From NCBI GenBank assembly GCA_028694105.1, contig JAQUUC010000009.1, forward strand, positions 33,618 to 97,617: a stretch of DNA of 64,000 bases, in the 5' to 3' direction. Every line of letters begins with the position of its first letter. Positions within the stretch are counted from its first letter, which is position 1. Position numbers and translations under genes: made by a program. This DNA is from Hespellia sp. (GTDB taxonomy: Bacteria > Bacillota > Clostridia > Lachnospirales > Lachnospiraceae). Of the stretch, positions 27,072-36,174 are shown piece after piece. Below the pieces are notes generated by a model, which did no database searches, was not told the origin of the DNA, and was given only the letters and a program-made list of their open reading frames with translations.

Positions 27072-29618
27072 TTATTGTGTTGGTGTAGTGACATCACCAC
27101 CGCCAGTGTCACCGCCACCGCCGCCAGTATCACCACCACCAGTGTCACCGCCATCGCCGGTTCCCGGAGTTGTCGGTGTAGTGCCGTCTCCGCCATCAGA
27201 AGGCGTAGTACCGTCACTCGGTGTTGTGCCATTCGTTCCGTCTGCAGGCTTCTCGGTTGTATTTGGCTTCGGTGCAACATAGTGCCCGGAGCAGGTCGTT
27301 GTTGGAAGTCCGTCCTTTGCAAAGTATTCAGTAATACCGTTACAGCTTGAAGATGCAAGCAATCCAGTCTGTGAACAAATGGTTGCCTGCTCGACAGAAT
27401 CCGGCATTGTAAATTCCTTATATTCTAAGCCTGAATGGATACGTTCCATAATATTCTTCCACATCCGTTCATGCCATCCAACAGTACCCAGAGGCATGTT
27501 ACAGTCATAACCGCCCCAGACCGTACATGTGTAGTAAGGCGTATAAGCGGAAAGCCAGATATCTTTGGAACCGCCGTTACCGTCATCCGATGTACCAGTC
27601 TTACCTGCTACCGGCATGTTATCCAGCTGTGCAGGAGTACCAGTACCCTGAGTGATAACATCTTGCATCGCACTTGTAAGAAGTGCTGCAGTAGAATCTT
27701 TGATGACTTGACGGGAATCCGGAGTATTATCAATCAGTACGTCTCCGTCATGATTTAAAATTTTGGTGTAAAGGATTGGCTCATTATATAAGCCTCCGTT
27801 GGCAATGGCTGCGTAAGCAGCTGTCATCTCAAGGTTGAAAACACCTCTTGTGATACCGCCGATTGCAGTTACTTCCGCAATATCGGTGTATCCGGGATAA
27901 TCAGGATCATTGTCACCCACTAAGGTCGAGAATCCGAAATCTTTCAGGTAATCAAAGCTTGTCTGGAGACCGACAGCAGCCATTGTCTTACAAGCAGCTA
28001 CGTTGATAGACTGCTCAATGGCTTTTCTTACAGTTACCGTTCCGCGATATCCGGAATACCAGTTCTTAATCGGAGCACCTTTATCCTGCGTTTCATATTC
28101 CTCATCTACGAGTGTGGTTGCAAGCGTACTTGTATTGGTGTCGATTGCAGGCGCATAAGCAGCTAAAATTTTAAAAGTTGATCCCGGCTGTCTCGGTGCT
28201 TCTGTTGCACGGTTGTAGGAGAGACTGGATTCTTTGGTTCCACGTCCGCCAACGATTGCTTTTACCTTGCCGTTATGCTGATCCATGATTACAATGGAAG
28301 TCTGCGGCTGTGGTGTAAGCGTAACCTTTTTATCCAGATAATCACCCTCTCCGACATTAAAGGTTGCGATGTAAGAATCAACGGCAGCATATGCATTCTC
28401 TTCGGAAGAGAAAATCAGGGGATACGTGTCTCCGGTCTGTGATTTCAGGAAATCGGACAGCATCTGTGTGCTGTAATTCTCAACAGTGCCATCTGCACGT
28501 GTAACGGTTGCGGCAAGTTCTACGCCCCAGTAAAATTCGTAAGGGTAGTTGTCAGCATTTGCAGCCTCTTCATCGGCAATTGCCTGCATGTTCGGATCCT
28601 GCGTTGCCGTAATGGTAAGTCCGCCGCTGTACAGTGCGTTATATGCCTGCGTGTAGGAATATCCGAGCTTATTTCTCAGATCCTTGATAACCTGCGATGA
28701 TAACTGGTCGATAAAGTAGCTGTACGGTGAATCATCCGTAGAAGAAGTTGCCTGAATACGAGAATACACATCGTCGGCCATCGCTTCATCGTATGCTTCT
28801 TGTGTGATTAATTTCTGCTCCAGCATATCATTCAGAACCTTCTTGCGTCTTGTTGCATTCTTGTCCGGATTGACAACCGGGTCGTAAAGAGTCGGATTCT
28901 GAGTGATTCCGGCAATCACCGCACATTCTGATAAAGTCAGATCACTCACATTCTTGTTGAAGTAACGCATGGATGCAGACTGTACGCCGAGACAGTTCTG
29001 TCCCAAGTTGATGGTATTCATATAAGCTTCCAGAATCTGCTCTTTGGACATCTGCTTCTCAATCTCGACTGCTAAAAACTGTTCCTGCAGCTTACGTTCC
29101 AGACGATCATAGAATGTCTTTTCCTCTGTAAACTTCGTGAACACATTGTTCTTGATGAGCTGCTGTGTCAGAGTACTGGCTCCTTCGGAAAAATTTCCGC
29201 GGGCAATACCGACAACTGCGGCACGAAGAATACCCTGCATATCAATTCCGTTATGCTCATAGAAACGGGAATCTTCAATTGCGATAAAAGCATTGCCGAG
29301 ATTGTCCGGAATCTCATCAAGTGTCTTATAGATTCGGTTCGAACCACCGGTAACAAAACGTTCCAGTTCGGTTCCGTCTTCTGCGTAAACAAATGTGGTA
29401 TAACCCTGTGGAACAACATCCTCAGGCGAAACATCAGGAGTGTTGTCCAAAATTCGCTTTGCGAACAATGCAGCGCCGGACACGCCGACAATCATTGCAA
29501 TCAGTACACAGATCACCAATGCTTTAAACAGCCGGACACCCACTCGTTTCTTTTTCATATTTGTTTTAGAAGAAATATCTTTTTGCCTTTTCAAGGCACC
29601 TTTTTTTCCATAATTCAT
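27072..29618 (-). CDS. Class A penicillin-binding protein (PBP1A type)
   Basis: An 848-residue bifunctional peptidoglycan synthase anchored by one membrane segment at about residues 30-53. The GT51 glycosyltransferase domain (about 65-245) has the catalytic Glu at E115 in IEDSRFYEH and the EGASTLTQQL motif. The transpeptidase domain has the serine nucleophile S480 in S-T-F-K, SIN at 537-539 and KTGT at 673-676. The last 50 or so residues are a Gly/Thr/Asp/Pro low-complexity tail (GGDTGGGDTGGGGG). AGGAGG precedes the start by 9 bases. It is monocistronic. Confidence 0.95.
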   Translation of the reverse strand: MNYGKKGALKRQKDISSKTNMKKKRVGVRLFKALVICVLIAMIVGVSGAALFAKRILDNTPDVSPEDVVPQGYTTFVYAEDGTELERFVTGGSNRIYKTLDEIPDNLGNAFIAIEDSRFYEHNGIDMQGILRAAVVGIARGNFSEGASTLTQQLIKNNVFTKFTEEKTFYDRLERKLQEQFLAVEIEKQMSKEQILEAYMNTINLGQNCLGVQSASMRYFNKNVSDLTLSECAVIAGITQNPTLYDPVVNPDKNATRRKKVLNDMLEQKLITQEAYDEAMADDVYSRIQATSSTDDSPYSYFIDQLSSQVIKDLRNKLGYSYTQAYNALYSGGLTITATQDPNMQAIADEEAANADNYPYEFYWGVELAATVTRADGTVENYSTQMLSDFLKSQTGDTYPLIFSSEENAYAAVDSYIATFNVGEGDYLDKKVTLTPQPQTSIVIMDQHNGKVKAIVGGRGTKESSLSYNRATEAPRQPGSTFKILAAYAPAIDTNTSTLATTLVDEEYETQDKGAPIKNWYSGYRGTVTVRKAIEQSINVAACKTMAAVGLQTSFDYLKDFGFSTLVGDNDPDYPGYTDIAEVTAIGGITRGVFNLEMTAAYAAIANGGLYNEPILYTKILNHDGDVLIDNTPDSRQVIKDSTAALLTSAMQDVITQGTGTPAQLDNMPVAGKTGTSDDGNGGSKDIWLSAYTPYYTCTVWGGYDCNMPLGTVGWHERMWKNIMERIHSGLEYKEFTMPDSVEQATICSQTGLLASSSCNGITEYFAKDGLPTTTCSGHYVAPKPNTTEKPADGTNGTTPSDGTTPSDGGDGTTPTTPGTGDGGDTGGGDTGGGGGDTGGGDVTTPTQ

Positions 29619-29649
29619 GAATAATATCCTCCTTTATTCATACTGCTTC

Positions 29650-29655
29650 ATTATA
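29650..29655 (-). promoter_or_regulatory. -10 box of the PBP gene
   Basis: On the minus strand TGG-TATAAT gives an extended -10 element (TATAAT at 29655-29650). No convincing -35 box is seen. Confidence 0.45.
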
Positions 29656-29735
29656 CCAAAGATATCTTCTATAATAAAGAAAAAGTTGAAAAGTTCATAT
29701 ATTCTTAAGGATATTTTCAAGAATTGGAAGAAATG

Positions 29736-29744
29736 TGATACAAT
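29736..29744 (+). promoter_or_regulatory. -10 box of yigZ
   Basis: TGA-TACAAT forms an extended -10 element (TG at 29736, TACAAT at 29739-29744). The -35 region is poor, which is common for extended -10 promoters. Confidence 0.45.
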
Positions 29745-29823
29745 ATGAGCACACGATGTGCGCGCAGGCCATCAGCCTTGCGGCCGATGACAAGACAGAA
29801 AAGTAACGGAGGAATGGAATACA

Positions 29824-30471
29824 ATGCTGACAGAGTACAGAGCTGTTGTACAGAATGGAATCGGAGAAATTATCGAAAAGAAATCACGTTTTATTGCAAA
29901 TGTCATTTCAATTGCAACAGAAGAAGAAGCAGCGATGCAGATTGAAAAGATAAAAAAGCAATATTGGGATGCCAGACACAATTGCTGGGCATATATACTG
30001 GGGGAGGACCAGCCGCTGGAGCGTTTCAGTGATGACGGAGAACCGGGCGGAACTGCAGGCAAACCAATTCTGGAAGTAATCCGCGGAGAAGAACTTAGAA
30101 ATGTACTGATTGTGGTAACCCGATACTTTGGTGGAACGCTGCTCGGAACCGGAGGGCTGGTCCGTGCGTATACGGGCGCATCAAAAGCGGGGCTCGCAAA
30201 CAGTGAAATTGTCACGAGAATGTATGGATATCGTTTGGAGATACAGACAGACTACACCGGACTCGGAAAGATTCAGTATATTCTTGGAAGTCGGGGGATT
30301 GCAATTGCGGCTACTGACTATACGGAGGCAGTCAGAATTGAGATTCTTGTAAAAAAAGAGGATGAGAAGCAATTGATTGCAGAATTGACGGAAGGAACGA
30401 ATGGACAGGCAAAAATCGAGCGTGCAGGAGAGTGCTGGATTGATGTGAATATAAAAAGAATCCCTCATTGA
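29824..30471 (+). CDS. yigZ: YigZ/IMPACT family protein
   Basis: A 215-residue protein of the YigZ/UPF0029 family, related to eukaryotic IMPACT. The biochemical role in bacteria is unsettled, and a translation-related role is suspected. The N-terminal IMPACT domain (about 10-125) has the conserved segments KKSRFIANV, DARHNCWAYILG, FSDDGEPGGTAGKPIL and VTRYFGGTLLGTGGLVRAY. The C-terminal DUF1949 ferredoxin-like domain covers about 140-205. The start has ACGGAGGA. The gene is monocistronic with an overlapping terminator. Confidence 0.94.
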   Translation: MLTEYRAVVQNGIGEIIEKKSRFIANVISIATEEEAAMQIEKIKKQYWDARHNCWAYILGEDQPLERFSDDGEPGGTAGKPILEVIRGEELRNVLIVVTRYFGGTLLGTGGLVRAYTGASKAGLANSEIVTRMYGYRLEIQTDYTGLGKIQYILGSRGIAIAATDYTEAVRIEILVKKEDEKQLIAELTEGTNGQAKIERAGECWIDVNIKRIPH

Positions 30472-30495
30472 TGCGGGCATCTGAGGGATTCTTTT
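30454..30495. terminator. Bidirectional terminator between yigZ and hpf
   Basis: AAAAGAATCCCTCA (30454-30467) pairs perfectly with TGAGGGATTCTTTT (30482-30495) around a 14-base loop. The left arm overlaps the last codons of yigZ. It can serve the convergent hpf as well. Confidence 0.88.
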
Positions 30496-30519
30496 ATATT
30501 CATGCAGTGTTTACTGCCA

Positions 30520-31056
30520 TCACGCAAAGTCTGGTTCAATCAAACCAAAAGAACCGTCTTTTCTTTTATATACTACGTTGACTTCTTCCGTCTCTGCATT
30601 AAAGAATACATAAAATGCATGTCCCAGTAATTCCATCTGGATGCAGGCATCTTCAGGATACATTGGTTTGATTCCGAAACGTTTGGTACGTACGATCTTG
30701 ATGTCGGAATCATCGGAATCGATGTCTTCATCATCTAAAAATTCTTGTTTGAAATTGCCGGTTCCCTGGCTTCTTGCTACTAATTTGTTCTTATACTTAC
30801 GAAGCTGTCGTTCAATAACCTCTTCGACTAAGTCGATGGATACATACATATCGCTGCTTACCTGTTCAGAACGAATAATGTTACCCTTAACCGGGATGGT
30901 TACCTCGATCTTCTGTCTGTCATGCTCTACGGTGAGTGTGACAATGATCTCAGTGTCAGGAGTGAAATACCTTTCTAGTTTTCCTAGTTTCGATTCAATG
31001 GTGTCTCTCAAGCCTTGTGTAACATCGATGTTTTTGCCGCTAATAATAAAATTCAT
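30520..31056 (-). CDS. hpf: Ribosome hibernation-promoting factor, long form
   Basis: A 178-residue long-form HPF/RaiA protein that binds the 30S subunit in slow growth and joins ribosomes into inactive 100S dimers. The N-terminal domain (about 1-100) has MNFIISGKNIDVTQGLRDTIESKLGKLERYF. A linker leads to the C-terminal dimerisation domain (RTKRFGIKPMYPEDACIQMELLGHAFYVFFN). The start at 31056 has AAGGAG nine bases upstream; a TTG three codons earlier abuts the site and is rejected. Confidence 0.95.
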   Translation of the reverse strand: MNFIISGKNIDVTQGLRDTIESKLGKLERYFTPDTEIIVTLTVEHDRQKIEVTIPVKGNIIRSEQVSSDMYVSIDLVEEVIERQLRKYKNKLVARSQGTGNFKQEFLDDEDIDSDDSDIKIVRTKRFGIKPMYPEDACIQMELLGHAFYVFFNAETEEVNVVYKRKDGSFGLIEPDFA

Positions 31057-31084
31057 GCTGCTCAACTCCTTTTATTCAGATTTA

Positions 31085-31140
31085 TACAAACATGTGAAAT
31101 GCAATTGTTAAAACCATGTTTGTATCATGTAAATATTATA
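31085..31140 (-). promoter_or_regulatory. hpf promoter region with inverted repeat
   Basis: On the minus strand an extended -10, TGA-TATAAT, ends at 31135. Downstream of it TACAAACATG (31085-31094) and CATGTTTGTA (31115-31124) form a 10-base inverted repeat with a 20-base spacer, which would fold in the 5' leader. Confidence 0.45.
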
Positions 31141-31224
31141 TCATGCAGAATCTTTAAAGTATAGAATAATTGGAGGAAATTTTATAAATTTTCTGAAAAC
31201 AGTTTTTCAAAACGAAATAAAAAT

Positions 31225-33051
31225 CTACTTCAAAGTACTTCGGCGTCTCATTCTGGAATCCAGAATTTTTTTGCGAATACGAAGCGACTCCGGTGTTACC
31301 TCCAGAAGCTCATCTGTATCGATGAAGTCAAGTGCTTCCTCAAGACTTAAGACACGGGGTGTCGTAAGCTTCAGGGCATCATCCGCACCGGAAGAACGAG
31401 TGTTGGTCAGATGCTTTGTCTTGCATACATTCAATTCGATATCATCCAATTTACCATTCTGTCCGATGACCATTCCGGAATAAACCTTTTCGCCGGCACC
31501 GATGAAGAGAGTACCACGCTCCTGAGCGCTGAACAGACCGTAAGTTACTGATTCGCCAGTCTCAAAGGAAATCAGGGAGCCCTGTTTACGATAAGAAATC
31601 TCGCCCTTAAACGGAGCATATCCGCCAAAGGTAGTGTTGATGATACCATTTCCCTTTGTGTCGGTCATGAAATCTCCGCGATAACCGATCAGACCACGTG
31701 ATGGGATATTGAATTCAAGACGGGTATAACCATCCCCTGTCGGTCCCATGTTCTGAAGTTCACCTTTACGCTGGCTGAGTTTGTCGATGACCACACCGGT
31801 AAATTCATCCGGCACATCGATGTAAGCGATTTCCATAGGCTCTAATTTTTTGCCGTTTTCATCTTCTTTATATAATACTTCCGCTTTACTTACGGAGAAT
31901 TCATATCCTTCACGACGCATATTCTCAACTAATACAGATAAATGAAGCTCGCCACGTCCGGCTACCTTGAAGCAGTCTGTGTTCTCTGTATCCTCCACAC
32001 GGAGGCTGACATCTGTGTTTAATTCACGGAATAAACGCTCTCTGATCTGGCGGGAAGTGACAAATTTACCTTCCTGACCTGCAAACGGGCTGTCATTTAC
32101 CATGAACTGCATTGCGATTGTCGGTTCGGAAATCTTCTGGAACTCAATTGCCTGCGGGTTCTCAGGCGAGCAGAGCGTATCTCCGATGGAGATGTCTGAA
32201 ATACCGGAGATTGCAACGATGGATCCGACAGTAGCTTCCTTGACATCCACTTTATCCAAGCCGTCAAATTCATATAACTTGCTGATCTTAACCTTCTGGC
32301 ATTTGTCAGGGTCATGATGATTGACAACGACCATGTCCTGGTTGACAGCAATGGTACCATTATCTACTTTACCGACACCGATACGGCCAACATATTCGTT
32401 GTAATCGATGGTGCTGATCAGAACCTGCGTATCTGCATCCGGGTCACCTTCCGGAGCCGGGATGTAATCTAAGATGGTCTCGAATAATGGAACCATGTTC
32501 TGCATGTCTTCGTTTAAATCAAGTACAGCAACACCGGCTTTTGCAGATGCATATACAAATGGACAGTCAAGCTGCTTATCAGAAGCACCTAAGTCCATGA
32601 GAAGTTCTAAGACTTCATCAATGACATCATCAGGTCGTGCCTCGGGACGGTCAATCTTATTGATGCATACGATAACCGGCAGCTTTAAGCTTAAAGCTTT
32701 TCTTAAAACAAATTTTGTCTGAGGCATTGCGCCCTCAAATGCGTCTACAACAAGGATTACACCGTTTACCATTTTCAGTACACGTTCTACCTCACCACCG
32801 AAATCGGCATGTCCGGGTGTATCGATGATGTTGATTTTGGTTCCTTTATAATGCACGGCTGTATTTTTGGAAAGAATCGTGATACCTCTTTCACGCTCAA
32901 TGTCATTGGAATCCATGACACGCTCCGCAACCTCCTGATTTGCACGGAATACACCGCTCTGTTTTAATAATTCATCCACCAATGTAGTCTTACCGTGGTC
33001 TACATGGGCGATAATTGCGATATTTCTAATGTCTTCTCTTTTTATCTTCAT
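31225..33051 (-). CDS. typA: Translational GTPase TypA/BipA
   Basis: A 608-residue ribosome-binding GTPase of the TypA/BipA family, involved in ribosome assembly and stress growth. G1 is AHVDHGKTT near the N-terminus, the switch I region is RERGITI, G3 is [11 protein letters not shown] and G4 is [11 protein letters not shown]-like domains III and V and the BipA-specific C-terminal domain follow ([31 protein letters not shown]). The length is standard. It is transcribed alone, away from the SSB-like gene. Confidence 0.97.
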   Translation of the reverse strand: MKIKREDIRNIAIIAHVDHGKTTLVDELLKQSGVFRANQEVAERVMDSNDIERERGITILSKNTAVHYKGTKINIIDTPGHADFGGEVERVLKMVNGVILVVDAFEGAMPQTKFVLRKALSLKLPVIVCINKIDRPEARPDDVIDEVLELLMDLGASDKQLDCPFVYASAKAGVAVLDLNEDMQNMVPLFETILDYIPAPEGDPDADTQVLISTIDYNEYVGRIGVGKVDNGTIAVNQDMVVVNHHDPDKCQKVKISKLYEFDGLDKVDVKEATVGSIVAISGISDISIGDTLCSPENPQAIEFQKISEPTIAMQFMVNDSPFAGQEGKFVTSRQIRERLFRELNTDVSLRVEDTENTDCFKVAGRGELHLSVLVENMRREGYEFSVSKAEVLYKEDENGKKLEPMEIAYIDVPDEFTGVVIDKLSQRKGELQNMGPTGDGYTRLEFNIPSRGLIGYRGDFMTDTKGNGIINTTFGGYAPFKGEISYRKQGSLISFETGESVTYGLFSAQERGTLFIGAGEKVYSGMVIGQNGKLDDIELNVCKTKHLTNTRSSGADDALKLTTPRVLSLEEALDFIDTDELLEVTPESLRIRKKILDSRMRRRSTLK

Positions 33052-33108
33052 TCTTTTAGTTCCTACTTTCTTGCTTGGAATCTTTACTTATTGATATACA
33101 ACTTTTTA

Positions 33109-33136
33109 ATTCTACCACAATTTCGCTTATTTTCAA
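33109..33136 (-). promoter_or_regulatory. typA promoter
   Basis: On the minus strand TTGAAA (33136-33131) and TAGAAT (33114-33109) are 16 bases apart, with a TG one base before the -10. Confidence 0.55.
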
Positions 33137-33192
33137 GGATTTTCTTATAAAACTAATAGAAAGCTAACGTAAATTTGACGAAAACAGGATAT

Positions 33193-33221
33193 TTCCGACG
33201 AGATGTCATCTTTTGTCGGAA
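33193..33221. repeat. Inverted repeat between typA and the SSB-like gene
   Basis: TTCCGAC (33193-33199) and GTCGGAA (33215-33221) flank 15 bases. It lies in the 275-base divergent region and could be an operator or a small hairpin. Nothing else was recognised there apart from the typA promoter. Confidence 0.35.
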
Positions 33222-33326
33222 GTTGTTTCAGAAGAATTTTTTGAAAAAGTTCTAAAATATTTCCAAGCTTCATAGACTTAGTATTGACTCAAAAATACGA
33301 TCACGAGGAAGGGAGAATTACAAATT

Positions 33327-33965
33327 ATGTCAGATAAGATCATTGAAAACAATCAGGTAACAGTTATGGGAGAAGTAGCAGGACCGTTCACATTCAGCCA
33401 TGGGGTTTTTGGCGAAGGCTTTTATATGGTAGATGTGCTGGTCAAACGTTTGAGCAATTCGGATGACCGGATTCCGCTCATGATTTCGGAACGACTCATC
33501 GATGTCACTCAGGATTATACCGGCTGCTTTATCAAGGCGAGCGGGCAGTTCCGTTCTTACAACCGCCATGAAGAGCAGAAGAATCATCTGGTTCTGTCTG
33601 TATTTGTCAGAGAATTGGAGTTCATAGATGAAGAACTCGATGGAGCAAAAACAAATCAGATTGAACTGGAAGGCTATATCTGTAAGGCACCGATTTATAG
33701 AAAGACGCCACTGGGGAGAGAAATTGCAGACCTTCTCCTTGCAGTGAACCGTCCGTATGGAAAATCAGATTACATTCCATGCATCTGCTGGGGAAGAAAT
33801 GCAAGATACGCTTCCGGATTTGAAGTGGGCGAGCATGTCCGCATTCTGGGCCGCATTCAGAGCAGAGAATATTTGAAGAAACTATCAGAGACTGAGACGG
33901 AAACCAGAATTGCATATGAAGTGTCAGTCAGCAAGCTGGAATGTCTGGAAGAGGCGATGGTGTAG
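33327..33965 (+). CDS. SSB-like protein with two OB-fold domains
   Basis: A 212-residue protein that appears to hold two OB-fold domains of the single-stranded DNA-binding protein type, at about residues 9-100 and 108-205. The second has the typical SSB pattern (LEGYICKAPIYRKTPLGREIADLLLAVNRPY... YIPCICWGRNARYA... VGEHVRILGRIQSREY). The acidic C-terminal tip of normal SSB is absent. It is probably a cytoplasmic DNA-binding or primosome-like protein and not the main SSB (inference). It is monocistronic with a GGAAGGGAG site upstream and a strong terminator downstream. Confidence 0.7.
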   Translation: MSDKIIENNQVTVMGEVAGPFTFSHGVFGEGFYMVDVLVKRLSNSDDRIPLMISERLIDVTQDYTGCFIKASGQFRSYNRHEEQKNHLVLSVFVRELEFIDEELDGAKTNQIELEGYICKAPIYRKTPLGREIADLLLAVNRPYGKSDYIPCICWGRNARYASGFEVGEHVRILGRIQSREYLKKLSETETETRIAYEVSVSKLECLEEAMV

Positions 33966-33980
33966 ATTGCAGGTTTGGCA

Positions 33981-34024
33981 AATAAAAAAGAATGCCGGTA
34001 TTTTTATCGGCATTCTTTTTTATT
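33981..34024. terminator. Bidirectional terminator between SSB-like gene and lacI-type gene
   Basis: AATAAAAAAGAATGCCG (33981-33997) pairs perfectly with CGGCATTCTTTTTTATT (34008-34024). It overlaps the stop codon of the convergent regulator gene. Confidence 0.93.
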
Positions 34025-35045
34025 TGCGTATGTTAGGCGGGGCGGTCGATTCGCGAAGAACAAACGAAGTTTTTAAAATGGTCGATTTTGTAGAAGCGTG
34101 CGTGGAGGAGGCCATGGAAAGAGCCTGCTGAGCAGCTTCGTATCCGATTTCAGTAATTGGCTGTGCAACAGTGGTAAGGGGCGGATAAATGTATTTGGCA
34201 AAAAAGATATCATCAAAACCAACGACCGACAGATCACGGGGAATGTCAATGTTAGCACGTCTTGCCTCGAGATATACACCCATAGCCATGACATCATTAC
34301 ATGCGAAAATGGCGGTGACTCCCTGATTCCAAAGATAGAAAAATGCATCACTTCCGCTTTCTACATGGAAATCTCCACTGTAAACAAGCTCGTCCTCGAA
34401 GGGAAGTCCGGCATCGGACAGAGCCTGCTTATAACCCTGCAAGCGCTGTGAACTGCGCTTGGAATGGTTCGTTCCTGTAATACAGCCGATACGTGTATGT
34501 CCAAGATCTGTCAGATGTTTGACCGCCTGATATGAACCGGAAAAGCGGTCAACAGAAATAGAAGAGACATCTATTTTCTCGAATTCCCGGTCGATAGACA
34601 GGAGCGGAGTGTTGGTGCTCTGCGCCAGCTCAAGGATTTTTTTCTGCTCTTTTAATGAGGAAATGTTGGAATGGATAACAACAAGTACATCAACGCCTTT
34701 GCTCAGAAAGGTTGTGGTATAAGTCAAATCCTTTTTGGGGTTATCGGAAGTGTTGCCATAAATGACGGTATAGCCGTGCAGCGAACATTCCTCCTCCATA
34801 GATTTTGCCAGTTCGGAAAAGTAATTATTGTTAATATCGGGAAGAATCAGACCGATGGTATTGGTCTTTTTCGTCTTCATGCTTACTGCGGTCTGGCTGG
34901 GAATATAGTTTAACTTTTGGGCCGCTTCGAAAATTTTCTGTTTGTTTTTTTCGGAAATACGGTTCGGTTTATTATTTAAAACAAGAGAAACAGTTGTAAT
35001 TGATAATCCGCATTCGTGGGCGACATCTTTTATTGTGGTTGCCAT
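34020..35045 (-). CDS. LacI-family repressor of nucleoside/ribose genes
   Basis: A 341-residue LacI/GalR-family regulator. The N-terminal helix-turn-helix (about 1-50) reads TIKDVAHECGLSITTVSLVLNNK, with a hinge helix at NYIPSQTAVSMKTKK. The rest is a periplasmic-binding-protein-like effector domain (TIGLILPDINNNYFSELAKSME, GCITGTNHSKRS, AIFACNDVMAMGVYLEARR). It is like RbsR. AAGGAGG precedes the start. It is divergent from ribokinase, nucleoside hydrolase and an MFS transporter, and identical TAAAACGTTTTA operators lie in front of both transcription units. The effector is probably ribose or a related sugar (inference). Confidence 0.93.
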   Translation of the reverse strand: MATTIKDVAHECGLSITTVSLVLNNKPNRISEKNKQKIFEAAQKLNYIPSQTAVSMKTKKTNTIGLILPDINNNYFSELAKSMEEECSLHGYTVIYGNTSDNPKKDLTYTTTFLSKGVDVLVVIHSNISSLKEQKKILELAQSTNTPLLSIDREFEKIDVSSISVDRFSGSYQAVKHLTDLGHTRIGCITGTNHSKRSSQRLQGYKQALSDAGLPFEDELVYSGDFHVESGSDAFFYLWNQGVTAIFACNDVMAMGVYLEARRANIDIPRDLSVVGFDDIFFAKYIYPPLTTVAQPITEIGYEAAQQALSMASSTHASTKSTILKTSFVLRESTAPPNIRK

Positions 35046-35060
35046 TGCACCCTCCTTTGA

Positions 35061-35072
35061 TAAAACGTTTTA
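35061..35072. promoter_or_regulatory. LacI-type operator 1 (autoregulation)
   Basis: TAAAACGTTTTA is a perfect 12-base palindrome with a central CG. It is about +13 to +24 in the leader of the repressor gene, so binding would block its own transcription. The same 12 bases recur at 35224. Confidence 0.8.
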
Positions 35073-35090
35073 CTCTATTTTATTGTGAAA

Positions 35091-35119
35091 ATTATACAAT
35101 AAAAATAGGGAAAAGTCAA
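35091..35119 (-). promoter_or_regulatory. Promoter of the LacI-family gene
   Basis: On the minus strand TTGACT (35119-35114) and TATAAT (35096-35091) are exactly 17 bases apart. Confidence 0.75.
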
Positions 35120-35179
35120 GTGAAACAGAAGAAACATAGGGAAAAATCACCAAAAATAAAGCGAGAAATAAAAGAAAAG

Positions 35180-35211
35180 TTGACAAATTGTATGCGGAAG
35201 AGTAATATAAT
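35180..35211 (+). promoter_or_regulatory. Promoter of the nucleoside-use operon
   Basis: TTGACA (35180-35185) is followed by TAATAT (35203-35208, 17-base spacer), which overlaps TATAAT (35206-35211, 20-base spacer). The operator at 35224-35235 lies just downstream. Confidence 0.65.
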
Positions 35212-35223
35212 AAGCATAAAAGA

Positions 35224-35235
35224 TAAAACGTTTTA
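35224..35235. promoter_or_regulatory. LacI-type operator 2 (nucleoside operon)
   Basis: A second TAAAACGTTTTA, with identical flanking GA before it and C after it. It sits immediately after the transcription start of the ribokinase operon. Confidence 0.8.
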
Positions 35236-35252
35236 CCAAGAAGGAGACTATT

Positions 35253-36164
35253 ATGAGGGTGATAAATTTTGGATCGTTAAATATTGATGATGTATATACG
35301 GTTGAACACCTCCCGAGAGCAGGTGAGACAATCATCAGCAAAGCTTACTCAACAAGCTGTGGAGGAAAAGGACTGAACCAGTCGGTTGCTATTAGAAAAA
35401 GCGGCTGTCCGGTGTGGCATGCGGGACAGGTTGGAGAAGACGGACAGCCATTAATTGATCTTTTAAATGAATTTGAAGTGAATACAGAGTTTTTATACAA
35501 AGTAGACGGGAAATCCGGAAGAGCAATCATAGAAGTGGATGCGGAAGGGCAGAATAACATCGTATTGCTGGAAGGAGCGAACAAGACCATATCAGAACAG
35601 AGGATGAGGGATGTGTTAGAACATTTTGAAGAAGATGATGTTCTGGTATTACAGAATGAAATAAATGGTTTGGAATTCTTACTGGAAGCTGCAAAAAGAA
35701 AAAAAATCAAAATCATTTTTAATCCCGCTCCATTTACAGAAGATGTATTACATATGAATCTGGAAAACGTGGATTGCCTGATTTTAAATGAGACGGAAGC
35801 AATGGGTCTTACAGACTCAGATAGTGCGGAAGAAGCAATTCAAAAGTTAAAAGAAATGAATTCGGATAAGGACCGAATCGTAACTCTTGGTAATAAAGGA
35901 AGCTGCCATATTATCGGCGGGACTGTAAAATATTTTGGCACTTATAAAGTGAAGACCGTGGATACAACCGCAGCAGGAGACACCTTTATCGGATATTTAG
36001 TCGGAAATATGGTGCAGGGTAAAACGATGGAAGAAGCAATCATGAAGGCAGCTAAGGCATCAGCAGTAACTGTCGCATCCGCGGGAGCATCCATTTCCAT
36101 TCCGACATACGAAGAGGTTGAAAAAGCACCGCTTGCATATCAGGAATATCAGCAAGAGGCATAG
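35253..36164 (+). CDS. rbsK: Ribokinase
   Basis: A 303-residue PfkB-family sugar kinase, most like ribokinase, which makes ribose 5-phosphate. The N-terminal signature is GSLNIDDVYTVEHLPRAGETI, the substrate loop is SCGGKGLNQSVAIRKSG, and the C-terminal PfkB signature with the catalytic Asp is DTTAAGDTFIGYLV. AAGGAG precedes the start. The next gene is a nucleoside hydrolase, so the ribose probably comes from nucleosides. The operon sits under a LacI-type operator. Confidence 0.9.
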   Translation: MRVINFGSLNIDDVYTVEHLPRAGETIISKAYSTSCGGKGLNQSVAIRKSGCPVWHAGQVGEDGQPLIDLLNEFEVNTEFLYKVDGKSGRAIIEVDAEGQNNIVLLEGANKTISEQRMRDVLEHFEEDDVLVLQNEINGLEFLLEAAKRKKIKIIFNPAPFTEDVLHMNLENVDCLILNETEAMGLTDSDSAEEAIQKLKEMNSDKDRIVTLGNKGSCHIIGGTVKYFGTYKVKTVDTTAAGDTFIGYLVGNMVQGKTMEEAIMKAAKASAVTVASAGASISIPTYEEVEKAPLAYQEYQQEA

Positions 36165-36174
36165 AACGTTAGTA

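Noticed and set aside
35061..35235. CcpA catabolite response elements at TAAAACGTTTTA
   Set aside because: The bases that should read TG and CA at the ends of a cre site are absent. The copies beside a LacI-family gene fit its own operator better.
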